A stretch of DNA of 64,000 nucleotides from Caldalkalibacillus uzonensis (GTDB taxonomy: Bacteria; Bacillota; Bacilli; Caldalkalibacillales; Caldalkalibacillaceae). The notes below the pieces were generated by a model. That model did not search any database and had not been told where the DNA came from. It saw only the letters and a program-made list of their open reading frames with translations. This document shows, piece after piece, positions 1 to 6,664 of the stretch; within the stretch, counting starts at the first letter, position 1, and every line of letters starts with the position of its first letter. The stretch is taken from assembly GCF_030814135.1 (NCBI RefSeq), contig NZ_JAUSUQ010000001.1, positions 1 through 64,000 of the forward strand, in the 5' to 3' direction. The translations under genes and the position numbers were made by a program.

Positions 1-1
1 T

Positions 2-82
2 ATAAGAACTCCTCAGCACATATATGAGGTTAAAGTTGATGCATATGTTGGCCAAGTTCTTAAAGTGGAGATTGAAGATTAA
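2..82 (+). CDS. C-terminal end of a PepSY-domain protein (partial)
   Basis: An open frame enters from the left edge and stops at 80-82, giving 26 residues. The pattern YEVKVDAYVGQVLKVEIED is the typical closing strand-turn-strand of a PepSY domain, a small extracytoplasmic module of secreted or membrane proteins. Everything upstream is outside the window, so the full architecture and function cannot be judged. Confidence 0.6.
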   Translation: MRTPQHIYEVKVDAYVGQVLKVEIED

Positions 83-97
83 CAAAATTTCCTCGGT

Positions 98-420
98 ATA
101 TTATTAAGCAGTAGAGCAATTCTTCATGCTCCAGATCTTAAGGCTGCACACACTTTGTTAAATCAAGTAATTAAAGATTATATTGACAAGGCTCCACGGT
201 CCATGAACGGATCATTCGTATCTTTCCAAACCGTGAGTCAGCTACCCGGTTGATTGGGGCTGTTTTGCTAGAGATCGATGAAAAATTGGATTACACGTCG
301 TTTGTAATCTTAACGACTGAATACTGGGGGTGGCGCAAAGCACAGGAACATGATCAGATGATATCTGAGCATGAGCATTTACGTCATGCAGGCAGAATAT
401 GCCACTGGGCTGTCAAGGGA
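98..420 (+). pseudogene. IS256-family transposase remnant
   Basis: Two frames carry pieces of an IS256/MULE-type transposase C-terminus. The first (98-190) reads like the helical segment ahead of the last catalytic residue (APDLKAAHTLLNQVIKDYI). The second (190-400) contains VHERIIRIFPNRESATRLIG, matching the conserved motif that follows the family's ERLN..IRRR block, then EIDEK and EYWGWRKAQ. The stretch between them, which should carry the catalytic glutamate, is deleted at about 190, and the N-terminal part is absent. No flanking inverted repeats or target duplications were seen. It is a dead fragment and a sign of past IS activity at this end of the accessory zone. Confidence 0.7.
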
Positions 421-462
421 ACGTGGAATACCAAAGCAACAGCGAGGATATGCCGCGAAAAT

Positions 463-482
463 GCCCTTAGGGCTTCTTTTTT
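463..482 (+). terminator. Weak rho-independent terminator-like hairpin
   Basis: The sequence holds a four-base stem GCCC/GGGC with a TTA loop, followed by TTCTTTTTTG. The stem is short, so this is only a possible terminator after the transposase remnant. The following bases up to about 660 show no recognisable gene. Confidence 0.35.
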
Positions 483-663
483 GTAAGTCTTAGTTACTTT
501 TTCAGACTTAAAAATGGTTAATCGTGTATTTTTATGTCAATACAGTATAAAGGTCTTTTGCTTTTGATTGTGGTGATTCATAGGATACATTGAAACCAGA
601 ATATTGGTTTTAAAAAAATTAAAGGCACGGTCCCCGCTCTTTTTGATAAGAGGATAAGGAACG

Positions 664-687
664 AAAAAAAGCAGCATAAGCGCTGCT
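664..687 (-). terminator. Terminator of the minus-strand small gene
   Basis: AGCAGC and GCTGCT (670-675 and 682-687) form a hairpin. Read on the minus strand it is followed by a run of seven T (664-670), a standard intrinsic terminator about 60 bases after the stop codon of the gene ending at 746. Confidence 0.65.
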
Positions 688-745
688 CTTTATTGTGTTG
701 TCCGGTCATTGCTGGACGATGGAAATGGGTGATACATGAAGTTGT

Positions 746-1063
746 TTAAAAGAAAAATGGACGTCTTCTGAAGCGTCTTCTGAATGGGAAAAATGATAAA
801 AAGGCGATGCTGAAAAAAGGAATGGCAAACGGGAAGAAGAAGAATTGGACTTGAGAGCCTTTTTCTTTTGTTTTTGTCCAATCGGCTGTCTGACCAATCG
901 CTTGTGATAGTTGATCGGATGCAATTCCTCCGGCTACCGGTGTAAGATAAACGTGTGTTGGGGTTACGCGGGATATTCTTCCGTCGAAAATTCTTCCATC
1001 TCGGGTGCCAATTCTGGCCACTCGTCCAATGTTCGCCCGGCAAAGAGCATAATATCTGGACAT
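746..1063 (-). CDS. Small LSm/SH3-like protein with Phe/Arg-rich tail, function unknown
   Basis: A 105-residue protein. I chose the ATG at 1063 because AAAGGAGG lies just upstream; a longer frame lacks a ribosome site. The N-terminal part (IGRVARIGTRDGRIFDGRIS, then VTPTHVYLTPV) has the strand pattern of a small beta-barrel found in short Bacillales proteins of unknown role that often end in an aromatic tail. Here the last 35 residues are almost only F, P, I and R, with hydrophobic stretches ending in arginine clusters, so membrane or surface association is plausible. On the minus strand, CATAGTATA at 1111-1119 fits the -10 element of the sporulation sigma factors E/K (CATAnnnTA), so mother-cell expression is possible but unproven. 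Confidence 0.6.
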   Translation of the reverse strand: MSRYYALCRANIGRVARIGTRDGRIFDGRISRVTPTHVYLTPVAGGIASDQLSQAIGQTADWTKTKEKGSQVQFFFFPFAIPFFSIAFLSFFPFRRRFRRRPFFF

Positions 1064-1252
1064 GGTTTTCGATCCTCCTTTAGAAAATCTTAAGTTTAAA
1101 AAATTCAATTTATACTATGCCGGACGCTTATAAAGAAGCAGGGTGTATATCTTGGGATTTGTTAAATTAGGTAGATGTGACACGCACAAAATTAAAAACT
1201 AAACATAAGCTGTGATGAAAACCTATGTCTGCAGTGAAGTGGGGGATAGAAG

Positions 1253-1726
1253 TTGAATCACATGCTTACTGGTTATAATTGGTCACAGGTCTTAGATAAC
1301 CTGCAACGGAGCTTATTTGCTGAACAAATGGTTTGTTCGATGAGTACGCAACTATTTCATATCCCGCGAACTCAAGATTTGGAAGGGAACCCTGAAATGC
1401 ATCAGCATCTGGTTCCGGCCTCTTATCATCGAGTAACTGCCATCGGCTCGGCTCAGCGGTTACAGCACGGAGAATATCATGAATCCATTATCAAGACCTT
1501 ATCTTCCTGTATTCAAAATGCGAAAATGGAAGACAGAGGCGTTATGGAATGGTTATATGTTATGAAAGAAGCGGCAGATTCTGATGTAAAACCATATATT
1601 GAAACCATAATTTATTGGCAAGAGCTGACTCAATATAAACTGGCACTTGCAGAACATGCCTTAAATCAAATCGGTATTTATGTAGAAAATGCTGGACTTT
1701 CCCCAACCCCCTATGTACGGAGTTAG
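1253..1726 (+). CDS. Hypothetical 157-residue protein
   Basis: I do not recognise this protein. It starts at a TTG preceded by GGGGGAT; an in-frame ATG three codons later is the alternative. It is 157 residues, without signal peptide or membrane segment, and its heptad-like hydrophobic spacing suggests a mostly helical, compact protein. Histidine, methionine and glutamine are frequent in the first half (for example NPEMHQHLVPASYH). A ferritin-like or spore-coat-like helical bundle would fit but no diagnostic motif is visible. It is monocistronic and followed by the hairpin at 1807-1831. Confidence 0.55.
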   Translation: MNHMLTGYNWSQVLDNLQRSLFAEQMVCSMSTQLFHIPRTQDLEGNPEMHQHLVPASYHRVTAIGSAQRLQHGEYHESIIKTLSSCIQNAKMEDRGVMEWLYVMKEAADSDVKPYIETIIYWQELTQYKLALAEHALNQIGIYVENAGLSPTPYVRS

Positions 1727-1806
1727 ATACCGATAATGATGTAAAGGGGTGGATTAAATTCTGGACGGAACGTAATAATGTCCAACATGACAAGCCGTAA
1801 AAGTAA

Positions 1807-1831
1807 AAGCACTGCCCTTCTGACAGTGCTT
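1807..1831. terminator. Bidirectional terminator-like hairpin
   Basis: Perfect eight-base arms AAGCACTG and CAGTGCTT (1807-1814, 1824-1831) lie between the convergent ends of the gene at 1253-1726 and the small gene at 1919-2047. The T-rich flank is better on the minus strand (TTTTACTTTTAC), so it probably serves mainly the minus-strand gene. Confidence 0.6.
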
Positions 1832-1918
1832 GTTTGTCATCAATTTGGCCCTTGTATCAACAGGGGAGTTACAATAGAGGAACGCGTGTCTTGTTACCTT
1901 AATGGGATTACACCTGGA

Positions 1919-2047
1919 TTAGGAGCAGAAGGGTCTATGAACGGGCAAGAAACAGAAACAGCCGACAATGATAAGTAGGACGAACAACACAACGATTAAC
2001 GCAAAGTCATCGAAAGGCCGGAAAGGCAGGACTCTTCCGTCAGACAT
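1919..2047 (-). CDS. YjcZ-like small hydrophobic protein
   Basis: A 42-residue open frame preceded by GAGGAGGG at a good distance from ATG at 2047. The centre reads FALIVVLFVLLIIVGC, which closely matches the hydrophobic core of the YjcZ family of very small Bacillales sporulation-associated proteins (FALIVVLFILLIIVG in typical members). Usual members have a glycine/tyrosine-rich N-terminus; here it is replaced by MSDGRVLPFRPFDD, and the C-terminus is Cys/Phe-rich and polar. One membrane helix is expected. The core match and ribosome site make it a real gene; assignment to the sporulation class is inferred from the family only. Confidence 0.7.
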   Translation of the reverse strand: MSDGRVLPFRPFDDFALIVVLFVLLIIVGCFCFLPVHRPFCS

Positions 2048-2324
2048 TGGCTACCCTCCTCTCAGTACGGTTACATTAATATACGTCCATCGTGAATAGT
2101 TGTAAGGGCGTATTACCCAGGTTAGCGATGGAATTTTGTCAGGATTATTGATGTTTCATACCACTATTGCTGCCATTGCCTTATCTGCCGCGTTTTAGCC
2201 GTATTATGGTTTTATGGCCCATACGACCACAAGCCATTTTAACGCAGACCGGCGGCACCGCTTTGTGCGCAGCCTGTTTTATTACTAACTTCGATTGTTT
2301 GGAATTAATTACTTGCAGAATAAT

Positions 2325-2360
2325 GAACATATATTCGTGTATAATGAGAACAAATGTTCT
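2325..2360 (+). promoter_or_regulatory. Candidate LexA (SOS) operators around a -10 element
   Basis: GAAC-AAAT-GTTC (2348-2359) is a perfect match to the half-sites of the Bacillus LexA/DinR box (CGAACnnnnGTTCG), and GAAC-ATAT-ATTC (2325-2336) matches with one change. TATAAT (2340-2345) lies between them; no well-spaced -35 is evident. The next frame downstream is a broken WYL-like/YolD-like module, a gene context that is SOS controlled in Bacillus, which supports the call. The 275 bases from 2048 to 2323 contain nothing I recognise. Confidence 0.6.
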
Positions 2361-2377
2361 TTTTGGGTGGGCGGCTT

Positions 2378-2579
2378 ATGAAAAAGTTCCTATTGAAACA
2401 GAAGATGATGAATCATCCTGTGGACATTATCTATATGGATAAAAAAGGCCACATCACATACCGAACCATATTCGTAAAGAAAATAACTTAAGAAAAGGTC
2501 ATTGCTTTTTGTACGCTTCGTGAACAGCAACGTACCTTTGAACTAAGTAATATCTTGGCTGCTGAAAAAGGAGACATCA
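2378..2579 (+). pseudogene. Small WYL-like protein gene with an in-frame stop
   Basis: From ATG 2378 the frame reads 37 residues (containing HPVDIIYMDKKGHITYRTI) and stops at TAA 2489-2491. The same frame then continues as EKVIAFCTLREQQRTFELSN-ILAAEKG. Together these form the short WYL-like module common next to YolD in Bacillales. A single base change at the TAA would restore the full protein, so this is a nonsense-mutated gene unless the stop is a sequence error. It lies directly behind the LexA-type boxes and ahead of the yolD-like fragment, so it was probably part of a DNA-damage-inducible cassette. No Y-family polymerase gene is present nearby. Confidence 0.6.
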
Positions 2580-2669
2580 ATGTTGCCAAAGGAAACAAAA
2601 ATTACACCTGGTTCCAGCCTTATGTGGATATCCAGTCGGATGATGCTTCCAGAACTCGTTATGCCATAG
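2580..2669 (+). pseudogene. YolD-like protein remnant (N-terminal part)
   Basis: ATG 2580 has a good AAAGGAG site. The 29-residue frame contains KITPGSSLMWISSRMMLPEL, matching the start of YolD-like proteins (a usual form is LTPGSNMMWESSRMMLPEH), then stops at TAG 2667-2669. The remaining two thirds of the protein cannot be followed in any frame. YolD proteins are usually encoded beside SOS-regulated Y-family DNA polymerases, so this fits the LexA boxes upstream. The stretch 2670-2831 holds no recognisable gene. Confidence 0.6.
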
Positions 2670-2831
2670 ATCAATATATATTTGAATACGATCATCATAT
2701 AATGAAATATCATCATAATAATTCTCCGTATGCCCGCGACCGGGAAACAAAATCAAAGTTATTAAAACCAAGATTTTAATACGGTAACACCATGGCATAT
2801 CTTCTCACCTAACGTAATCATTCCAAAGAAT

Positions 2832-2882
2832 TTGACAAAATCTTCAGTCTCATTTATAGTGGAAACAGACCGAATGGTTTCT
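2832..2882 (+). promoter_or_regulatory. Sigma-A promoter and operator of the tetR-type gene
   Basis: TTGACA (2832-2837), a 17-base spacer and TATAGT (2855-2860) form a near-consensus housekeeping promoter. Just behind the expected start point lies AGACC-GAAT-GGTTT (2867-2880), an imperfect inverted repeat related to AGACC-AATC-GGTCT at 3539-3552. The placement implies negative autoregulation by the TetR-family protein encoded next. Confidence 0.7.
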
Positions 2883-2901
2883 TTTTGAAGGGGGAACAAA
2901 T

Positions 2902-3492
2902 ATGCGCAAAGGTGATATAACTCGTGAGATGATTATTAAAAAAACAGTGCCCCTGTTTAATCGTTACGGTTATTTTGGTTCCTCCGTTTCAGACATCATG
3001 GCTGCTACGGGACTTAAAAAGGGTGGCATTTATAATCACTTTAAAAGCAAAGATGAATTGGCACTGAAAGCTTTTGATTATGCTGTTGAAGAGATGAGCC
3101 GGCACTATGCGCAAGCACTACAAGGAAAAACAACTGTCTTGGAACAAATTGAGGCTTTATTTTCAGTGTATGAAGACATAGAAAATCCGCCGATTGAAGG
3201 CGGCTGTCCCCTGTTAAATACAGCAATTGAAAGTGATGACGCTCACCAGGTATTACTTAAACGTGTTCAGCAAGCCATGGATCGCTGGCTCTCTCTTATA
3301 CGTTACATATTATTAAGGGGGATAAAGCGGAAGGAACTTCGTCCTGATTTGGAAGTTGAAGAGATAGCCTCATTTATCACTTCATCGTTTGAAGGGGCCA
3401 TTATGTTGAGCAAGCTTTACAATGACAGCAGTCATCTGCAGCGGACAAAGAGGCAAGTGATAGAGCACATCAAAAATTATTTAATTTTATAA
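2902..3492 (+). CDS. TetR/AcrR-family transcriptional repressor
   Basis: A 196-residue protein with the standard layout. The N-terminal helix-turn-helix (about residues 9-55) includes YGYFGSSVSDIMAATGLKKG and IYNHFKSKDELALKAF, the most conserved part of the family. The C-terminal ligand-binding domain has GGCPLLNTAIESDD, seen in one TetR_C subgroup. The start ATG follows GAAGGGGG. Similar 6-base-armed operators lie at its own promoter and in front of the truncated DJ-1 gene downstream, so it likely represses itself and formerly controlled that gene. The inducer is unknown. Confidence 0.9.
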   Translation: MRKGDITREMIIKKTVPLFNRYGYFGSSVSDIMAATGLKKGGIYNHFKSKDELALKAFDYAVEEMSRHYAQALQGKTTVLEQIEALFSVYEDIENPPIEGGCPLLNTAIESDDAHQVLLKRVQQAMDRWLSLIRYILLRGIKRKELRPDLEVEEIASFITSSFEGAIMLSKLYNDSSHLQRTKRQVIEHIKNYLIL

Positions 3493-3537
3493 ACAGTTAA
3501 TTGCATGATTGATATTTATATTTTTTTTGAATCAAAA

Positions 3538-3553
3538 AAGACCAATCGGTCTT
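3538..3553. promoter_or_regulatory. Second TetR-type operator candidate
   Basis: AAGACC-AATC-GGTCTT has perfect six-base arms. It resembles the imperfect repeat at the tetR promoter (AGACC-GAAT-GGTTT) and the general form of operators of LmrA/YxaF-like TetR repressors. It sits between tetR and the remains of the DJ-1/PfpI gene, immediately ahead of a strong GGGGAGGAGG ribosome site. Confidence 0.6.
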
Positions 3554-3554
3554 C

Positions 3555-3931
3555 AGGGGAGGAGGTTAACAGGCCGTTTCTTGTTTCAACTCTTACGCAA
3601 GATGGAAGGAGAGTGGTGACTCACAACGGATTACGTGTTGAGCCGGACTATAACTTCGAAAAAGCCCCTTGTTTTGATATTGTGGTTGTTCCCGGAGGCC
3701 CGTTTTCCTGCATTCAGCGGATATTACTTAACGAAGAAGTCAGTACATATGTTTCCGAAAGTAAAGGTTGTCCGCAATCAAAGGGTTGTGGATGATGGGA
3801 ATGTTGTCACTTCACAAGGCGTCTCTGCGGGAATTGATATGGCTTTTCATGTGATAGCAAGGTTGTTGGGCAGTGAAGTAGCTAAGAGGACATCACAAAC
3901 CATGGAATACGATTCAAGGTTTATATGTTAG
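3555..3931 (+). pseudogene. DJ-1/PfpI-family protein, truncated and deleted
   Basis: The first frame gives FLVSTLTQDGRRVVTHNGLR and DIVVVPGGP, and the second frame (from about 3750) gives FPKVKVVRNQRVVDDGNVVT followed by SQGVSAGIDMAFHVIARLLG. Both are typical of the class I amidotransferase-like DJ-1/PfpI superfamily. The N-terminal strand is missing although a good ribosome site remains at 3555-3565. A deletion of roughly 45 codons between the two frames removes the nucleophile-elbow cysteine, so no active enzyme can be made. Its 3' end overlaps the convergent methyltransferase gene by 18 bases. Confidence 0.7.
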
Positions 3932-4549
3932 TTCAGGTTTATACCCAGTCACACATACAGCTAGAACAGGCTTCAACTTAATGGATTGCATGTGGATATC
4001 AGTAAAACCAGCTTCTTTCAAATATTGTGTATAAGTTTTCCCTTCCTCTAGTGCTGTCTGATCCGTGGCCCCTTTATTGCGGGGTTGGAAAGTAACCGCC
4101 AGTATTCCACCGGGTTTCAGATGTTGACCTAATTGGCGCAAGTGCGTAACCGGTTCTGGCCAAAACATGAGTGAATTAACGGTAAATATTTTATCGAAGG
4201 GCTCATGAAAAGCAGGGAGGTGCTCAATGGACGCCTGCTTTAGCTCCACTTTTCCTAAGCTGATCGCTGTGGCATTTCGTTTAGATGCTTGCTGCATCAT
4301 GATTGGTGAAGCGTCAATTCCAACAACCATTCCTGTGTCAAGCTGCTTGCTGACCAGTTCAATAGCAACTCCGGGGCCAAAGCCTACTTCCAGCACTCTG
4401 TCATCAGGCTGAATAGATAAGATGGAAACAGTCCAGGCGTTAAGCTCCCGGTTAGAGACAGCCATTATTTTCCCCGCTACATGTCCCCAAAAACCTTCAG
4501 GTAGCTTAAACTGATCAAAAAAACGCTTTAACAGCTCTGCCACCATCAT
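3914..4549 (-). CDS. Class I SAM-dependent methyltransferase
   Basis: About 211 residues. Motif I is VLEVGFGPGVAIELV, followed by the acidic strand end VVGIDASPIMMQQA and the post-motif LKPGGILAVTF, all standard for Rossmann-type small-molecule methyltransferases. The substrate cannot be told. Several start codons are stacked behind AAAGGAAG (GTG 4552, ATG 4549, ATG 4546); the ATGs have better spacing. It lies 32 bases behind the marR-type gene on the same strand, so the two are likely cotranscribed and this enzyme may act on, or protect from, the regulator's ligand. Confidence 0.85.
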   Translation of the reverse strand: MMVAELLKRFFDQFKLPEGFWGHVAGKIMAVSNRELNAWTVSILSIQPDDRVLEVGFGPGVAIELVSKQLDTGMVVGIDASPIMMQQASKRNATAISLGKVELKQASIEHLPAFHEPFDKIFTVNSLMFWPEPVTHLRQLGQHLKPGGILAVTFQPRNKGATDQTALEEGKTYTQYLKEAGFTDIHMQSIKLKPVLAVCVTGYKPELTYKP

Positions 4550-4581
4550 CACTTCCTTTATCCCAAATTCAAACTAGTACT

Positions 4582-5028
4582 TTAAGTACACTTATGTTCG
4601 TACTTGTGCAGGTTGTGACGCATGCGGTTAAGCATCGTCATAAGCATTGCTTTTTCTTCAGGTGTGAAACCAGCTAACAACTGATCCTCCAACTGGTTAG
4701 CTAGTGGCCAAAAGTGTTGGTTTAAAAATTTTTTTCCACTTTCGGTCAAAAAGATCCGCTTGGCACGTGCATCAGTTGAGTCTACGTAGCGGACTATCAG
4801 TTCTTTGCGTTCTAATTGGTCAACCAATGATGTCAATGAAGGGGCTTTGATATTTAAGTGATTCCCGATATCTTTTTGAGATTGACCATCTTGACTGATC
4901 AGACATAACAAAACTGAAACTTGAGCGTTTGTCAGTCCAAAAGAATTTAACTCCATTTGAAAGGCTTGACCCAACGATTGGACAATCCGTTTTAACTCAT
5001 AGCTGATAAATATGTGCTGTGGTTCCAA
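4582..5028 (-). CDS. MarR-family transcriptional regulator
   Basis: A 148-residue winged-helix protein. The recognition region includes QSQKDIGNHLNIKAPSLTSL followed by VDQLERKELIVRYVDSTDAR, and the wing carries the DARAKRIFLTESG pattern diagnostic of MarR. The only start with a usable ribosome site is TTG at 5028 behind GGGGGAGGG. It is the first gene of a two-gene unit with the methyltransferase, and a perfect ten-base-armed palindrome lies at its promoter, so autoregulation is likely. Members of this family often sense phenolic or other small lipophilic compounds; the ligand here is unknown. Confidence 0.9.
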   Translation of the reverse strand: MEPQHIFISYELKRIVQSLGQAFQMELNSFGLTNAQVSVLLCLISQDGQSQKDIGNHLNIKAPSLTSLVDQLERKELIVRYVDSTDARAKRIFLTESGKKFLNQHFWPLANQLEDQLLAGFTPEEKAMLMTMLNRMRHNLHKYEHKCT

Positions 5029-5075
5029 TCAGTCTGTCCCTCCCCCGAAAGTGATTGGTTTTACAAACCTGTGCT

Positions 5076-5132
5076 AATTAGTTAGTTTCGCTAACTAATT
5101 TTATTATAGTATATGTCAAACAACTTATTCAA
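5076..5132 (-). promoter_or_regulatory. Promoter and palindromic operator of the marR-type gene
   Basis: On the minus strand TTGAAT (5127-5132), an 18-base spacer and TATAAT (5103-5108) form a sigma-A promoter. Directly downstream, AATTAGTTAG (5076-5085) and CTAACTAATT (5091-5100) are perfect inverted arms around TTTCG, covering the expected transcription start. This is the size and position of a MarR dimer site. The 130 bases before the next promoter show no gene. Confidence 0.75.
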
Positions 5133-5305
5133 TAAACGGAAGCCTCAAAATAAAATAATAAACGATCAATACACTTCTGATCATGGCGGTGCCCGAGAAC
5201 TGAAGCGATTGGAAACTACTTAATTTTACCGTCTTCAATCAACTGATGGTGACGACTTCACTTTAAATGGTTTGTTAGTGAGAAATGTCCCAGGCAAAAG
5301 GCAAG

Positions 5306-5335
5306 TTGGCTGGTATTGTGAGCGTCCAGTATAAT
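5306..5335 (+). promoter_or_regulatory. Promoter of the frameshifted methyltransferase gene
   Basis: TTGGCT (5306-5311), an 18-base spacer and TATAAT (5330-5335) lie 65 bases ahead of the ATG at 5401, which itself follows GGTGGG. Confidence 0.55.
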
Positions 5336-5400
5336 AGAATAATTGTTGTATACTCCTAAAAAAACTGTTTTAAACAATAATCAAGTAGGTGGGTAGAGTA

Positions 5401-6062
5401 ATGAATAATTCTTGGAATAAAGTAATCTATAAATCTGGTCTCCAATTTATGACAAAATTTTTGACCAAACCCCCATTCACCCTGAATCCTATGCCGAGGC
5501 AGAACATACTGGTGTATTTTTAGCAACACGAAAGCAAATTTTTAAAGAAATATCAATTAAGAGAGAACAAAAAATACTTTTTGTAGGCGTAGGAACGGGA
5601 GCAGATTTGGAGTTAATTGACCACTCTTATTTAGACATAACTGCAATTGATATTTCCCCAGACATGCTTAAAAAAGCAAAAGCTAAATTTGAACATTCCT
5701 CTATTAAGTTTTTAGAGATGGATGCACAGAATATGAAATTTAGTAAAGATTCATTTGATTGTATTATTGCCAGTCTAACCCTGTCAGTAGTACCTGAACC
5801 AGATACATGTCTCAGGGAAATGACTAGAGTTCTAAAGAAGGGAGGGCAAATGATTATTTTTGATAAATTTTCTCCAAAAAATAAAGATCTTTCATTACCT
5901 AAAAAGTTTCTGAGACCCATTATTCGTGTATTAGGAACTGATATTGGTGTTAACTTTGAGGAATTATTGTTAAAAAATAATCAAAATTTAAGAATTGAAG
6001 AAGATAAACCTGTTATGTTAAATGGGATGTATAGAATGATAATAATGACAAAAATTTGCTAA
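5401..6062 (+). pseudogene. SAM-dependent methyltransferase with a one-base frameshift
   Basis: From ATG 5401 the protein starts MNNSWNKVIYK. Loss of one A in the run at 5431-5433 shifts the frame; restoring it gives a continuous protein of about 220 residues to the stop at 6060-6062. The second frame reads IWSPIYDKIFDQ, then motif I ILFVGVGTGADLELI, ITAIDISPDMLKKA and VLKKGGQMIIFDKF, a UbiE-like methyltransferase fold. An internal TTG at 5607 could initiate only a fragment that lacks motif I. The gene is visibly more AT-rich than the housekeeping regions, which suggests transfer. Confidence 0.75.
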
Positions 6063-6132
6063 CATTTATGTCATGAGGGACAAAAGGGGTTTTTCGTTTA
6101 CTTGAAGGCGTTTATGGGCCAAAAGCATGTCC

Positions 6133-6162
6133 TTAGAAAAATAGCTCTTCGTTTGGTATAGT
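6133..6162 (+). promoter_or_regulatory. Promoter of the thiol redox gene pair
   Basis: TTAGAA (6133-6138), an 18-base spacer and TATAGT (6157-6162). Transcription would begin near 6169, which excludes the upstream ATG at 6167 and supports the ATG at 6215. Confidence 0.5.
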
Positions 6163-6214
6163 AGAAATGTCCAAACACGAGCTTAGGAGAAGAGCATATT
6201 GGAGGACGAGCTAT

Positions 6215-6664
6215 ATGCTATCAAAACCGTGGTTAAGACGTATCTTACTTGAACAAGGATTGTTTGTTTCTTGGATAATCGCTTTCACAGCAACACTCGG
6301 CAGTTTATATTTTTCAGAGATAATAGGATTTATTCCCTGCGAGTATTGTTGGTATCAGCGCATATTGATGTATCCGTTAGCTATTATTTTGGTTATCGCC
6401 ACAGTGAAGAAGGATACTGGGGTGGCTGTATATGTCTTGCCCTTGTCCATCATGGGTGGAAGCATTTCTTTATTTCATTATTTAACTCAAAAAGTGACAT
6501 TTTTACGTGAACAAGGTGCAGCATGTGGCCCCATACCATGTAACATTGAGTATATTAACTGGTTTGGGTTTGTGACTATTCCCTTTTTGGCACTTGTTGC
6601 TTTTATACTGATCACAATCATTCACCTGTCATTATTCTATGTACAAAGGAGCGCAAGCAAATGA
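6215..6664 (+). CDS. bdbC: Disulfide bond formation protein, DsbB/BdbC family
   Basis: A 149-residue membrane protein with four predicted transmembrane helices. The first periplasm-side loop carries the redox pair in FIPCEYCWYQRILMYP, followed by a second cysteine pair in the loop CGPIPC, the normal DsbB/BdbC arrangement. The protein reoxidises a thiol-disulfide oxidoreductase and passes electrons to quinone. I chose ATG 6215 because GGAGG precedes it and the promoter places transcription start downstream of the earlier ATG. Its stop overlaps the start of the thioredoxin-like gene (ATGA), so the two form a redox pair. Confidence 0.9.
   Translation: MLSKPWLRRILLEQGLFVSWIIAFTATLGSLYFSEIIGFIPCEYCWYQRILMYPLAIILVIATVKKDTGVAVYVLPLSIMGGSISLFHYLTQKVTFLREQGAACGPIPCNIEYINWFGFVTIPFLALVAFILITIIHLSLFYVQRSASK

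Noticed and set aside
250-486. Open frame of 78 codons near the left edge
   Set aside because: Its N-terminal half is the frame of the IS256 transposase remnant; it has no ribosome site and is not an independent gene.
1778-1978. 66-codon plus-strand frame
   Set aside because: It starts within the terminator area without a ribosome site, and most of its 3' part lies opposite the better supported YjcZ-like gene.
2167-2442. 91-codon plus-strand frame
   Set aside because: It runs through the LexA boxes and over the WYL-like start, has no ribosome site, and its composition is not protein-like.
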